In this document: positions 52,959 to 61,041 of the stretch, one piece after another
Numbering within the stretch: the first letter of the stretch is position 1
How the letters are laid out: each line of letters starts with the position of its first letter
DNA from: CAVRUZ01 sp963724495
GTDB taxonomy: Bacteria > Actinomycetota > Actinomycetes > Propionibacteriales > DAIQRJ01
Direction: 5' to 3'
DNA: 64,000 nucleotides
NCBI GenBank assembly: GCA_963724495.1
Contig: CAVRUZ010000002.1
Location: 124,001 to 188,000 of the forward strand
Translations under genes and position numbers: made by a program
Notes under the pieces: generated by a model
Databases searched by the model: none
Seen by the model: the letters and a program-made list of their open reading frames with translations, nothing else
What the model was told of the DNA's origin: nothing

Positions 52959-54059
52959 GTGCACGTGTTCGAGGCCGTGCAGGGACTGCTCGACGAGCAC
53001 GCCGCGCTCGAGCGCGAGCTGAGCGACCCCGCCGTTCTCGCCGACCAGACCAAGGCACGCCGCGCCGGGCGCCGGTATGCCGCCCTCGGTCAGGTCGTCG
53101 GCGCCTACAACACGTGGTTGACACTCGCCGACGACTACGCCGCGGCGGTGGAGCTGTCGGCCGAGGACGAGGCGTTCGCGCGGGAGGCCGAGGAACTCCG
53201 TCCGCGGGTCGAGGCGGCGGCCGAGCGGCTGCTGCGCCGGTTGCTGCCGCGGTCGCCCTACGCCGACAACGACGTGATCATCGAGGTGAAGGCGGGGGAG
53301 GGCGGCGACGAGTCGGCGTTGTTCGCCGGTGACCTGCTGCGGATGTACACCCGCTACGCCGAACGGATGGGGTGGCAGATCGAGACGCTCGAGCAGACCG
53401 AGACCGAGCTCGGCGGGATCAAGAGCTCGACGGTCGCGGTGAAGGCGGGATCGTCGATCGCCGAGAGCACGCCGTACCTGAGGCTTCGGTTCGAGGCCGG
53501 CGTGCACCGGGTCCAGCGGGTCCCGGTCACGGAGTCGCAGGGCCGCATCCACACCAGCGCGGCCGGCGTCCTCGTCATGCCCGAGCCCGAGGAGGTCGAC
53601 GTCTCGATCGCCGACAAGGACCTGCGCTACGACGTCTACCGCAGTTCGGGCCCCGGCGGCCAGAGCGTCAACACCACCGACTCGGCCGTGCGGATCACCC
53701 ATCTGCCGACCGGCATCGTCGTGACCTGCCAGAACGAGAAGTCGCAACTGCAGAACAAGGAACAGGCCCTGCGCATCCTGCGGGCCAGGCTCGTGCAGCG
53801 CGCGGAGGACGAGGCCGCCGCCACTGCCGCGGCCACCCGGAAGAGCCAGGTCAGCTCCGTCGACCGGTCCGAGCGGATCCGCACCTACAACTACCCGCAG
53901 AGCCGGGTCACCGACCACCGGATCGGCTTCAGCACCCACAATCTGCCGGCAGTCATGGACGGTGACCTCGACCCGATCGTGCAGGCCCTCGCCGATGCCG
54001 ACGAGGCGGAGCGGCTGCAGTCGCTGGACGCGGCCGGCGGAACGGCGACGAAGGGCTGA
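52959..54059 (+). CDS. prfA: peptide chain release factor 1
   Basis: Releases peptides at UAA and UAG. The GGQ loop is SSGPGGQSVNTTDSAVRITH, and the codon-recognition tripeptide lies in VPVTESQGRIHTSA (PVT in place of PAT). Length 366. The GTG at 52959 is the most upstream start. prmC, which methylates the GGQ glutamine, follows 4 nt later. Confidence 0.95.
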   Translation: MHVFEAVQGLLDEHAALERELSDPAVLADQTKARRAGRRYAALGQVVGAYNTWLTLADDYAAAVELSAEDEAFAREAEELRPRVEAAAERLLRRLLPRSPYADNDVIIEVKAGEGGDESALFAGDLLRMYTRYAERMGWQIETLEQTETELGGIKSSTVAVKAGSSIAESTPYLRLRFEAGVHRVQRVPVTESQGRIHTSAAGVLVMPEPEEVDVSIADKDLRYDVYRSSGPGGQSVNTTDSAVRITHLPTGIVVTCQNEKSQLQNKEQALRILRARLVQRAEDEAAATAAATRKSQVSSVDRSERIRTYNYPQSRVTDHRIGFSTHNLPAVMDGDLDPIVQALADADEAERLQSLDAAGGTATKG

Positions 54060-54063
54060 CGTC

Positions 54064-54930
54064 GTGGCCGACTGCCGGAGCCTGCTCACCGACGCGACCG
54101 GCACGCTGGCACGGGCCGGCGTGCCCAGCCCCCGAGTCGACGCCGAGATCCTGCTGGCCCATGTCCTCGACCGGGATCGTGGCGCCCTCGCAGCGGTCGA
54201 CGACGTCGCAGCCGACGAGGTGCTCGCCTTCACGGGGCTCGTCGACCGGCGCAGGCGGCGGGAGCCGCTGCAGTACCTGACCGGCGAGGCCGCCTTCCGG
54301 CACCTCACGCTGGCCGTCGGCCCTGGGGTGTTCGTTCCGCGACCGGAGACCGAGGTCATGACCGGCTGGGTCATCGACCGGCTGATCGCGCGTGGCGGAA
54401 CGCCGGTGGTTCTCGAGCTGTGCACCGGATCCGGCGCGATCGCCGCTGCACTGGCCGACGAGCTGCCTACCGCAGAGATCCACGCGGTGGAACTCGACCA
54501 GGCCGCGCTGGACTTCGCGGCCCGCAACCTCGCGGGCACGGACGTCCGCCTCGCCCTCGGTGACCTGGCCGAAGCCCTGCGGCTGTTCCCCGACCTCCGT
54601 GGGCGGTGCGATGCCGTGATCGCGAACCCGCCCTACATCCCGCTGGAGGCCTTCGAGTCGGTGGAGCCGGAGGCTCGCGACTTCGACCCGCCGATGTCGC
54701 TGTGGTCGGGCAACGACGGGCTCGATGCGATCCGCGGCGTGCTGGCCGTGGCCGCCGAGGCGTTGACGGTCGGCGGCGTGCTGGCGTTCGAGCATGCCGA
54801 GGTCCAGTCGGCAGCCGTCGTGTCACTCACGGCGGCCGCCGGCACCTTCGCCGACATTCGCGACAACGCAGACCTCACCGGCAGGCCGCGCTACATCACC
54901 GCCACGCGGGTGGCCCGGATGGGAGGATGA
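54064..54930 (+). CDS. prmC: release factor glutamine methyltransferase
   Basis: Methylates the GGQ Gln of release factors with SAM. Hallmarks: EPLQYLTGEAAFR, FVPRPETE, ELCTGSGAIAAALA (SAM loop) and NPPYIP (catalytic). Length 288. GTG at 54064 follows prfA closely, and its stop overlaps the next gene (ATGA). Confidence 0.94.
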   Translation: MADCRSLLTDATGTLARAGVPSPRVDAEILLAHVLDRDRGALAAVDDVAADEVLAFTGLVDRRRRREPLQYLTGEAAFRHLTLAVGPGVFVPRPETEVMTGWVIDRLIARGGTPVVLELCTGSGAIAAALADELPTAEIHAVELDQAALDFAARNLAGTDVRLALGDLAEALRLFPDLRGRCDAVIANPPYIPLEAFESVEPEARDFDPPMSLWSGNDGLDAIRGVLAVAAEALTVGGVLAFEHAEVQSAAVVSLTAAAGTFADIRDNADLTGRPRYITATRVARMGG

Positions 54931-55868
54931 CCGGCGTGAGTCAACGCTTCAGCCTGCTCGACCCCGACGAGGCGGCCCGCGGCATCACGGCTGCGGTCGC
55001 AGCCATCCGGGCCGGCGACCTGGTGGTCATGCCCACCGACACCGTCTACGGCGTGGCCGCCGACCCGTTCTCCAACCCGGCCGTCGACCGGCTGCTACGG
55101 GCCAAGGACCGCGGCCGGGAGACACCGCCGCCGGTGCTCGTCGGCAGCGTTGCCGCGCTGCAGGGCCTGGCCGATGACGTCGACGACCGGGTCGACCGGC
55201 TCGTGGAGAAGTTCTGGCCAGGCGGGTTGTCCCTCATCCTCCGGGTGCAGCCGAGTATCAACTGGGACCTCGGCGAGACCCGCAACACGGTGATGCTGCG
55301 GATGCCCGACCATGACCACACGCTGCAACTGCTCCGCCGGACAGGACCGCTGGCCGTGAGCAGCGCCAATCGGCACGGCCGGCCCCCGGCCACGTCGGTG
55401 GAGCATGCCGAGGCCGAACTCGGCGACCGGATCGAGGTCTATCTCGACGGCGGACCGACGCCGGGCGACGTGCCGTCCACGATCCTCGACCTCACCCGCA
55501 TCACCCCTCAGCTGATTCGGCGAGGAGTGGTGACCGACGAAATGCTGCGCGAGCTGATCCCCAGCATGGAGGTCGACATCGACGGCGAGCCGATGCCGGG
55601 TCAGGAACTTCTGGCCGAGTGGGAGGCCGAGCAGGCCCGACTCGACGCCGAGGAGGCCGAAGCGGAAGCGGAGCGGGAGCGCAGACGCGCAGCCGGGGAG
55701 ATCGTCGACGAAGAGGAAGACATCCCGTTCGAGCCATGGCCGGAGGGCGAGGGCCCGGGCAGCGAGTCGGCTGCGGTCGACGAGGACGAGCCGGCGCAAC
55801 CGCCCCACTACATCGAGCTGGCGGAGGACACCGACGACGGGGAGCAGCCCGAGCAAGCCGCACGCTGA
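54927..55868 (+). CDS. tsaC: L-threonylcarbamoyladenylate synthase (Sua5/TsaC)
   Basis: Makes the precursor for t6A tRNA modification at A37. The YrdC domain shows VMPTDTVYGVAADP, FWPGGLSLIL, TVMLRMPDH and LAVSSANRHGRPPAT. After residue about 215 the protein becomes strongly acidic (Glu-rich, EAEQARLDAEEAEAEAERER), not part of the fold. The ATG at 54927 overlaps the prmC stop. The tail apparently continues in another frame to 56091 (see the next feature). Confidence 0.9.
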   Translation: MTGVSQRFSLLDPDEAARGITAAVAAIRAGDLVVMPTDTVYGVAADPFSNPAVDRLLRAKDRGRETPPPVLVGSVAALQGLADDVDDRVDRLVEKFWPGGLSLILRVQPSINWDLGETRNTVMLRMPDHDHTLQLLRRTGPLAVSSANRHGRPPATSVEHAEAELGDRIEVYLDGGPTPGDVPSTILDLTRITPQLIRRGVVTDEMLRELIPSMEVDIDGEPMPGQELLAEWEAEQARLDAEEAEAEAERERRRAAGEIVDEEEDIPFEPWPEGEGPGSESAAVDEDEPAQPPHYIELAEDTDDGEQPEQAAR

Positions 55869-56091
55869 GGGGCCTGCCGATCAGGCTGCTGAGCCGGCGA
55901 CCGAACCGGCAGACGTTGCGGAAAGCGGACCGGACGATCGGCCCGAGGAGCCGGAGCCCGAACTCGAGGCGGCGGCACCTGCCGACGAACCGGCAGAGCC
56001 GACCGACGAGTCTGGCCGCGCACCGGCCGACGAGGCAGTGCCGGCCGAAGAGGCAGTGCCGGCCGAACAGGCCGAGGAACCGAGCGACTGA
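55869..56091 (+). other. displaced acidic tail of TsaC
   Basis: In another frame, the sequence from about 55850 continues the tail as Pro/Glu/Ala-rich protein (AEPATEPADVAESG ... PADEAVPAEEAVPAE) to TGA at 56089-56091. A one-base indel near 55850 is the simplest explanation; the tail would be about 75 residues longer. Confidence 0.5.
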
Positions 56092-56256
56092 ACCAGCAGC
56101 GACTGACCGGCCGAGACCGGCAGCGAGAACCGAGCAGTCCGCCGAGACCGAGAAGACGACTCGTCACGAGTGAGTCCGGTGACGGCCCGGCGGAACCCGA
56201 CACCCTGGATCCGGCCCGCGACCGCAGCAGGCAGCAGGACTGAGGCAGGCCCGGAC

Positions 56257-57387
56257 GTGCGCGAATACCTCCTCGTCCTCGCGATCGCCGCGGCGGTCAC
56301 CTACCTGGCGACCCCGGCCGTTCGTCGGCTGGCGAGCCGGGTGGGGGCGATCACGGCGTTCCGGGAACGCGACATCCACGTGCGGCCGATCGTCAAGCTC
56401 GGCGGCCTCGCACTCATGGCCGGCATCACCTGCGGGGTGCTGCTGGCGTCGAAACTGCCGTTCCTCTCGCGCGTCGAGGAAGTCGCTACCGACTCCCGGG
56501 CACTCTTGGTCGGCGGCCTGATCATGTTCGCGGTCGGGGCACTCGACGACATCGTCGAGCTCGACTGGCTCAGCAAGCTCGCCGGCTCGGTGGTCGCGGC
56601 GGGTGCGATGGTCGTGCTCGGCGTCCAGTTCTACTGGCTGCCGCTGCCCGGTCGGGACACCTTCTCGCTCCCGCCGATGCTCGGGGCGATCCTGGCCGCA
56701 CTGCTGATCATCGCCATGGCGCAGGCGGTGAACTTCATCGACGGGCTCGACGGGCTGGCCGCCGGCGTCTGCCTCATCGGGGCCCTTGCCTTCTTCAGCT
56801 ACTCCTACCTGCAGGCCTTCACCAACTCCAGCAACCGCGCGCTGCCCGCCGCGCTGATCATGGTCGCGGTTGCCGGTGCGTGCCTTGGCTTCCTGCCGCA
56901 CAACATGCACCCCACCAGGATCTTCATGGGCGACTCCGGAGCCCTGCCGCTCGGCGCGCTCATGGGGGGCGCCACGGTGAACCTCACCGGATTCCAGCCG
57001 CCCACCGACGGCCAGCCGTCCTGGCTGCCGGTGCTGCTGCCGCTGATCCTGACGATCGCCGTGATGGCCGTGCCGACGCTCGACCTGGTGCTCGCGGTGA
57101 TCAGGCGGACCCGGGCCGGGCGCCTGCCGTTCTCCGCCGACCAGGGCCACCTGCATCACCGCATGCTCGACATGGGCCACTCGCATCGCACGTCGGTGCT
57201 GCTGCTGTGGGCCTGGGCCGCCGTGGTCGCTTTCGGTGTCGTTCTCGTCGGCCTGATCCGGGGTCCGTGGCCGGTCGTGGCGGTCGCTGTCGCTGTCGTC
57301 TGCTGCCTGGTGGGCACGCTCGTCACACCTACTCGGATCCGGCGGAGGCGCCGACGCCGTCAACGCGAACGGGTGCGGGCTGCCTGA
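56257..57387 (+). CDS. wecA: undecaprenyl-phosphate GlcNAc/MurNAc-1-phosphate transferase (WecA/Rfe-like)
   Basis: An integral membrane enzyme that loads a sugar 1-phosphate on a polyprenyl phosphate to begin wall or glycan assembly (Rv1302-like). Motifs: GALDDIVELDW, NFIDGLDGLAAGV (catalytic Asp), HPTRIFMGDSGAL and HLHHRMLDMGHSHR. About eleven hydrophobic helices. The frame is open from 56170; I prefer GTG 56257, directly before the first helix. The substrate sugar is not resolved. Confidence 0.88.
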   Translation: MREYLLVLAIAAAVTYLATPAVRRLASRVGAITAFRERDIHVRPIVKLGGLALMAGITCGVLLASKLPFLSRVEEVATDSRALLVGGLIMFAVGALDDIVELDWLSKLAGSVVAAGAMVVLGVQFYWLPLPGRDTFSLPPMLGAILAALLIIAMAQAVNFIDGLDGLAAGVCLIGALAFFSYSYLQAFTNSSNRALPAALIMVAVAGACLGFLPHNMHPTRIFMGDSGALPLGALMGGATVNLTGFQPPTDGQPSWLPVLLPLILTIAVMAVPTLDLVLAVIRRTRAGRLPFSADQGHLHHRMLDMGHSHRTSVLLLWAWAAVVAFGVVLVGLIRGPWPVVAVAVAVVCCLVGTLVTPTRIRRRRRRRQRERVRAA

Positions 57388-57518
57388 GCCAGCACTACTT
57401 TCAGGGCTGCGGCCGGCGACCTCGGGCCGGCGGTGCGGCAGCGAATCCTCATGCCGGCCTGGCCGTCCCCGGCCAAGCCGCCGATCTCGCGCTCGACCGG
57501 TGGACCAGCCGCCGAGCT

Positions 57519-57534
57519 TGTGCTAATTTTCACA
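57519..57534. promoter_or_regulatory. CRP-like palindrome upstream of the atp operon
   Basis: TGTGCTAATTTTCACA matches TGTGAN6TCACA at all but one position, in an AT-rich patch 45-60 bp before the first atp-associated gene. The TAATTT inside may also be a -10 element. Confidence 0.55.
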
Positions 57535-57578
57535 AAGTCCAGCACAGCTGACCAGCCGACGCCGAAAGGCCGCCGACG

Positions 57579-58010
57579 ATGAGCCCGCAGACAGCCCAGC
57601 ACCCGGTAATGCCACTGGTGCGCGCTGCGGTGCCGGTGGCCGGGATCACCGCCGTTGTGGCGGTCGTCGTGTGCACCCTGGTCGCCGGAAAACCGGGACT
57701 GTGGGGGTCACTTCTCGGTGTCGCGCTCGCCGTGGTCTACCTCGGCCTCAGCCTCCTGGTGGGCCGGCTCACGCTGCGGCGCGATCCGAACGTGATGATG
57801 GCGGCCGCGATGGCCTCGTTCCTCCTGAAGCTCGTGGTGCTGATGGTCGTCCTGCGCTCGCTGCAGGCCGCCGGGGTGTTCGACACCGTCGACGAGATGG
57901 CCTTCGCGTTCACCGCCGCAGCGCTTGCGCTCGCCACCGTCGTCGCCGAGGCCATCGGCTTCTCCCGGGCACGCCGCCCCGTGTGGGACAGCCCTGTGGG
58001 GAAGGGGTGA
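57579..58010 (+). CDS. ATP synthase-associated membrane protein (Rv1303/AtpI-like)
   Basis: A 143-residue membrane protein with about four helices, located as Rv1303 is, at the head of the atp operon. Family members are annotated as ATP synthase subunit I-like. A ribosome-site-like GAAAGG lies upstream. Function is inferred from position. Confidence 0.75.
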   Translation: MSPQTAQHPVMPLVRAAVPVAGITAVVAVVVCTLVAGKPGLWGSLLGVALAVVYLGLSLLVGRLTLRRDPNVMMAAAMASFLLKLVVLMVVLRSLQAAGVFDTVDEMAFAFTAAALALATVVAEAIGFSRARRPVWDSPVGKG

Positions 58011-58068
58011 ACGGGCATGCCGGACAAGATGACCACCACCGCCTCTACCTGCTACCTTGCGTCCCGCG

Positions 58069-58281
58069 ATGAGCGGTTCGCCTGCGGAGCAGCCTCCGGC
58101 CGGCCCGCCGGGCGATGCTTGGACCGTTGTCAGCTACCTGATATCCGGTCCGCTGCTCTACGGCGGCATCGGCTGGCTTCTGGACCGGTGGCTCGACCAG
58201 GCCTGGATCATGCCTGTCGGTGTCCTGGTCGGGATGGCGCTGGCCCTGATCCTGGTCTACCTGCGGTACGGACGGCAGTAG
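58069..58281 (+). CDS. AtpZ/AtpI-like small membrane protein
   Basis: A 70-residue protein with two helices (VVSYLISGPLLYGGIGWLLD and MPVGVLVGMALALILVYL). Such proteins lie near atpB and are linked to c-ring assembly or Mg transport. The ATG at 58069 is preferred; a TTG at 58057 is also in frame. Confidence 0.75.
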   Translation: MSGSPAEQPPAGPPGDAWTVVSYLISGPLLYGGIGWLLDRWLDQAWIMPVGVLVGMALALILVYLRYGRQ

Positions 58282-58407
58282 GCGTCCCGACTTCTCGCGG
58301 CACGGCCGCACGACCTGCCTTGACCCGAATGCGCCTGACGGCGGCCCGGATAGCTCACATCCGGTCCGACGCCCGATGCGACCGACGCACGTGTGGGAGG
58401 AGTCGCC

Positions 58408-59191
58408 ATGCCGACGCCCCTGATCCTCGCCGAGTCCGGGTTCGTGACGCCCGGCTCCGGCGACTTCGAGCTGCCGCCGTTCATCCCCGGCGTTTCCTGG
58501 GCGACCAAGCCGGTCCTGCTGGCCCTGCTCTCCATCGTCATCATCGTCGTCTTCTTCAGCCGTCGCCATGCGCAAGAAGGCGTTGGTGCCGGGCAAGGGC
58601 CAGTTCATCGCCGAGGGCCTCTACAACTTCGTGCGCAACACCATCGCCCGGGACTCCATCGGCGAGGAGTACAAGAAGTACCTGCCGTACCTGGTGGCCC
58701 TGTTCTTCTTCGTGCTGGTCAACAACCTGTTCGGGCTGTTCTTCCTGACGCTGTACCCGACGATGTCCGGGTCGCGTTCCCGATTGCCCTGGCGCTGGTC
58801 GCCTGGGTGGTCTTCAACGGGATCGGCATCCGTCGCCAGGGCTTCATCGGCTACTTCAGGAACATGATGTTCCCGCCTGGCGTGCCCGCGTTACGTGTAT
58901 CCACTGCTCGCGCCGCTGGAGTTCATGTCGACGGTGCTCGTGCGGCCGGTCACGCTCTCGCTTCGACTCTTCGCCAACATGTTCGCCGGTCACCTGCTGA
59001 TGCTGGTGTTCGTGACCGGCGGCGAGTACCTGATCCAGCAGTCCGGGCCGATCAAGATCATCGGTCCGGTGTCGTGGATCTTCGTGATCGCCCTGTCGTT
59101 CCTGGAGCTGCTGATCCAGGTGCTGCAGGCCTACATCATCACCGTCCTGACCGCCCTCTACATCGCCGGCGCCCTATCGACCGAACACTGA
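58408..59191 (+). CDS. atpB: ATP synthase Fo subunit a (three frameshifts)
   Basis: Subunit a forms the proton half-channels of Fo. Pieces in three frames make a complete protein: PFIPGVSWATKPVLLALL, then MRKKALVPGKGQFIAEGLYN, then FPIALALVAWVVFNGIGI, then LSLRLFANMFAGHLLMLVF (conserved Arg) and ALYIAGALSTEH. Breaks lie at about 58561, 58770 and 58893, each repairable by one base. The ATG at 58408 follows GGGAGGAG. This subunit is essential for Fo, so the breaks are probably sequencing errors. Confidence 0.85.
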
Positions 59192-59328
59192 CCGAATGCT
59201 CGGCGCCGGGCAACCGGCCGACCCGCACACCAAGACTCTCACCGACTGCACCGATCCACCGATCTACCCACCAAGCTGGCGGACCGAACTCCCGCCGGAC
59301 ACCTCGCACCACCTGAAGGGAAACTGCC

Positions 59329-59532
59329 ATGGAAGGCACTCTCAACATGGTCGGCTACGGCCTCTCGGCCATCGGCCCGGGCATCGGCATCGGCCTGATC
59401 TGGGCCGCGCTGCTCAACGGCGTAGCCCGCCAGCCCGAGGCCCGCGGCATGCTGCAGCCGATGGCGTTCATCGGCTTCGCGCTCACCGAGGCGCTGGCCA
59501 TCCTTGGTCTCGTCTTCGCACTGGTTCTCTAG
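59329..59532 (+). CDS. atpE: ATP synthase Fo subunit c
   Basis: A 67-residue hairpin with two helices. The Gly-rich first helix (AIGPGIGIGLIW) and the proton-binding Glu54 in FALTEALAIL are typical of the c-ring; the polar loop is ARQPE. It is slightly shorter than usual. ATG follows GAAGGGAAA. Confidence 0.93.
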   Translation: MEGTLNMVGYGLSAIGPGIGIGLIWAALLNGVARQPEARGMLQPMAFIGFALTEALAILGLVFALVL

Positions 59533-59573
59533 AAATCCCCGGTGCCGTCACCAACTGTGAAGCGGAGTAGGCC

Positions 59574-60122
59574 ATGACTGTGTTACTCGCCGCCGAGGAG
59601 CACAACCCGATCATCCCGCCCGTCGCGGAGATCATCGTCGCGCTCGTCTTCTTCGGCATTCTCGTCCTGCTGGTCAGGAAGTACGTCGTGCCGGTGTTCG
59701 AGCGGACCTACGCCGAGCGCACGGCCGCGATCGAGGGTGGGATCGAGCACGCCAAGGCGGCTCAGGCCGAGGCCGACGAGGCCAAGGCCCATTACGAGGC
59801 CCAGCTCGCCGAGGCGCACGGAGAGGCGAACCGGATCCGGGAAGGGGCTCGGGAGCAGGCGGCGGCCATCCTGGCCGAGGCCAGGGAGACCGCACAGTCC
59901 GAGGCCGCGCGGATCGTGGCGTCGGGCCACACCCAGGTCGAGGCCGAGCGCAGCTCGGCTTCGCACCAGTTGCGCTCGGAAGTCGGGTCGCTCGCGTCGC
60001 AGCTGGCCGAGCGGATCGTGGGGGAGTCGCTCGAGGACGACGAGCGCTCGGCTCGCGTCATCGACAGGTTCCTCGCCGACCTCGAGCAGCAGGAGCCCGC
60101 GGGCACGCGGTCGGAGGACTGA
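59574..60122 (+). CDS. atpF: ATP synthase Fo subunit b
   Basis: A 182-residue peripheral-stalk subunit. One N-terminal helix (PVAEIIVALVFFGILVLLVR) is followed by a long Ala/Glu-rich amphipathic coil. It is a simple b, not the b-delta fusion of mycobacteria, since atpH follows as a separate gene. Confidence 0.93.
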   Translation: MTVLLAAEEHNPIIPPVAEIIVALVFFGILVLLVRKYVVPVFERTYAERTAAIEGGIEHAKAAQAEADEAKAHYEAQLAEAHGEANRIREGAREQAAAILAEARETAQSEAARIVASGHTQVEAERSSASHQLRSEVGSLASQLAERIVGESLEDDERSARVIDRFLADLEQQEPAGTRSED

Positions 60123-60125
60123 GAC

Positions 60126-60947
60126 GTGCCGGCATCCATGCGCGGACAGTCGCGCGACGCACTCGCGGACCTCTCCGCCCGCCTCGAGGAAGCGCTGGCA
60201 GACGCCGACGCGCGCGTGGTGGGTGCCGAGCTGTTCGGCGTGGTCGACCTGCTCGACTCCTCGCCGGCCTTGCGCCGGGCCCTCACCGACGTGGCCCGGC
60301 CGGTCGACGACCGCCGGTCGCTGTTGTCGGCCCTGCTCGAAGGCAAGGTGAGCGAGGCGTCGGTCGCCGTCGCCGCCGAGGCGGCTGCCCTGTCGTGGTC
60401 GAGGGTGCGCGACCTCGGTGACGCGATCGAGCACGTCGCGGTACTCGCCACCGTGCTCGACGCCGATCGCCGCGGCACGCTGGACGAGGTCGAGGACCAG
60501 CTGCACGAGTTCGCCCGGGCCGCCGACGAGGACAGCGGGCTCGCCAGTGCCTTCAGTGACCGCGCCGCGCCGCTGGACTCCAGGCAGGGCCTGGTCGGGT
60601 CGCTGACCGACGGCCGCGTCGACGACGCAGCCGCGGACCTCATCCACCGCGCGGTCGCAGCGCCCCGGGCCGGCCGCGTCTCCGAGACCGTCGCCGACTT
60701 CGCCAAGGTGGCGGCGGAGCTGCGCAGCCGTCTCGTCGCCCAGGTACTCACGGCCACCCCGCTCGACCGGGACCAGCACGACCGGCTGCAGGCGGCGCTC
60801 TCGCGCCAGTACGGCCGGCAGGTGCACATCAACGTCGACGTCGTGGCGGACCTGGTCGGCGGCCTGAGCATCACCGTCGGCGACGACCTCATCGACGGCT
60901 CGATGCGCTCGCGCATCACCGATGCCCGCCGGGCGCTGGTCCGATGA
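60126..60947 (+). CDS. atpH: ATP synthase F1 subunit delta
   Basis: A 273-residue delta subunit joining F1 to the stalk. The helical N domain and the C-terminal DVVADLVGGLSITVGDDLID motif are typical. It is longer than the E. coli subunit (177), as in other actinomycetes. The GTG at 60126 lies 3 nt after atpF. Confidence 0.9.
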   Translation: MPASMRGQSRDALADLSARLEEALADADARVVGAELFGVVDLLDSSPALRRALTDVARPVDDRRSLLSALLEGKVSEASVAVAAEAAALSWSRVRDLGDAIEHVAVLATVLDADRRGTLDEVEDQLHEFARAADEDSGLASAFSDRAAPLDSRQGLVGSLTDGRVDDAAADLIHRAVAAPRAGRVSETVADFAKVAAELRSRLVAQVLTATPLDRDQHDRLQAALSRQYGRQVHINVDVVADLVGGLSITVGDDLIDGSMRSRITDARRALVR

Positions 60948-61041
60948 ACACAACGCCCCGACGACTTCGTCCACCCACTTCGCCGTACCCACTGCAACGG
61001 CACGAACCGCATCACCAACGCCAAGGAAGCCAGAGGACACG

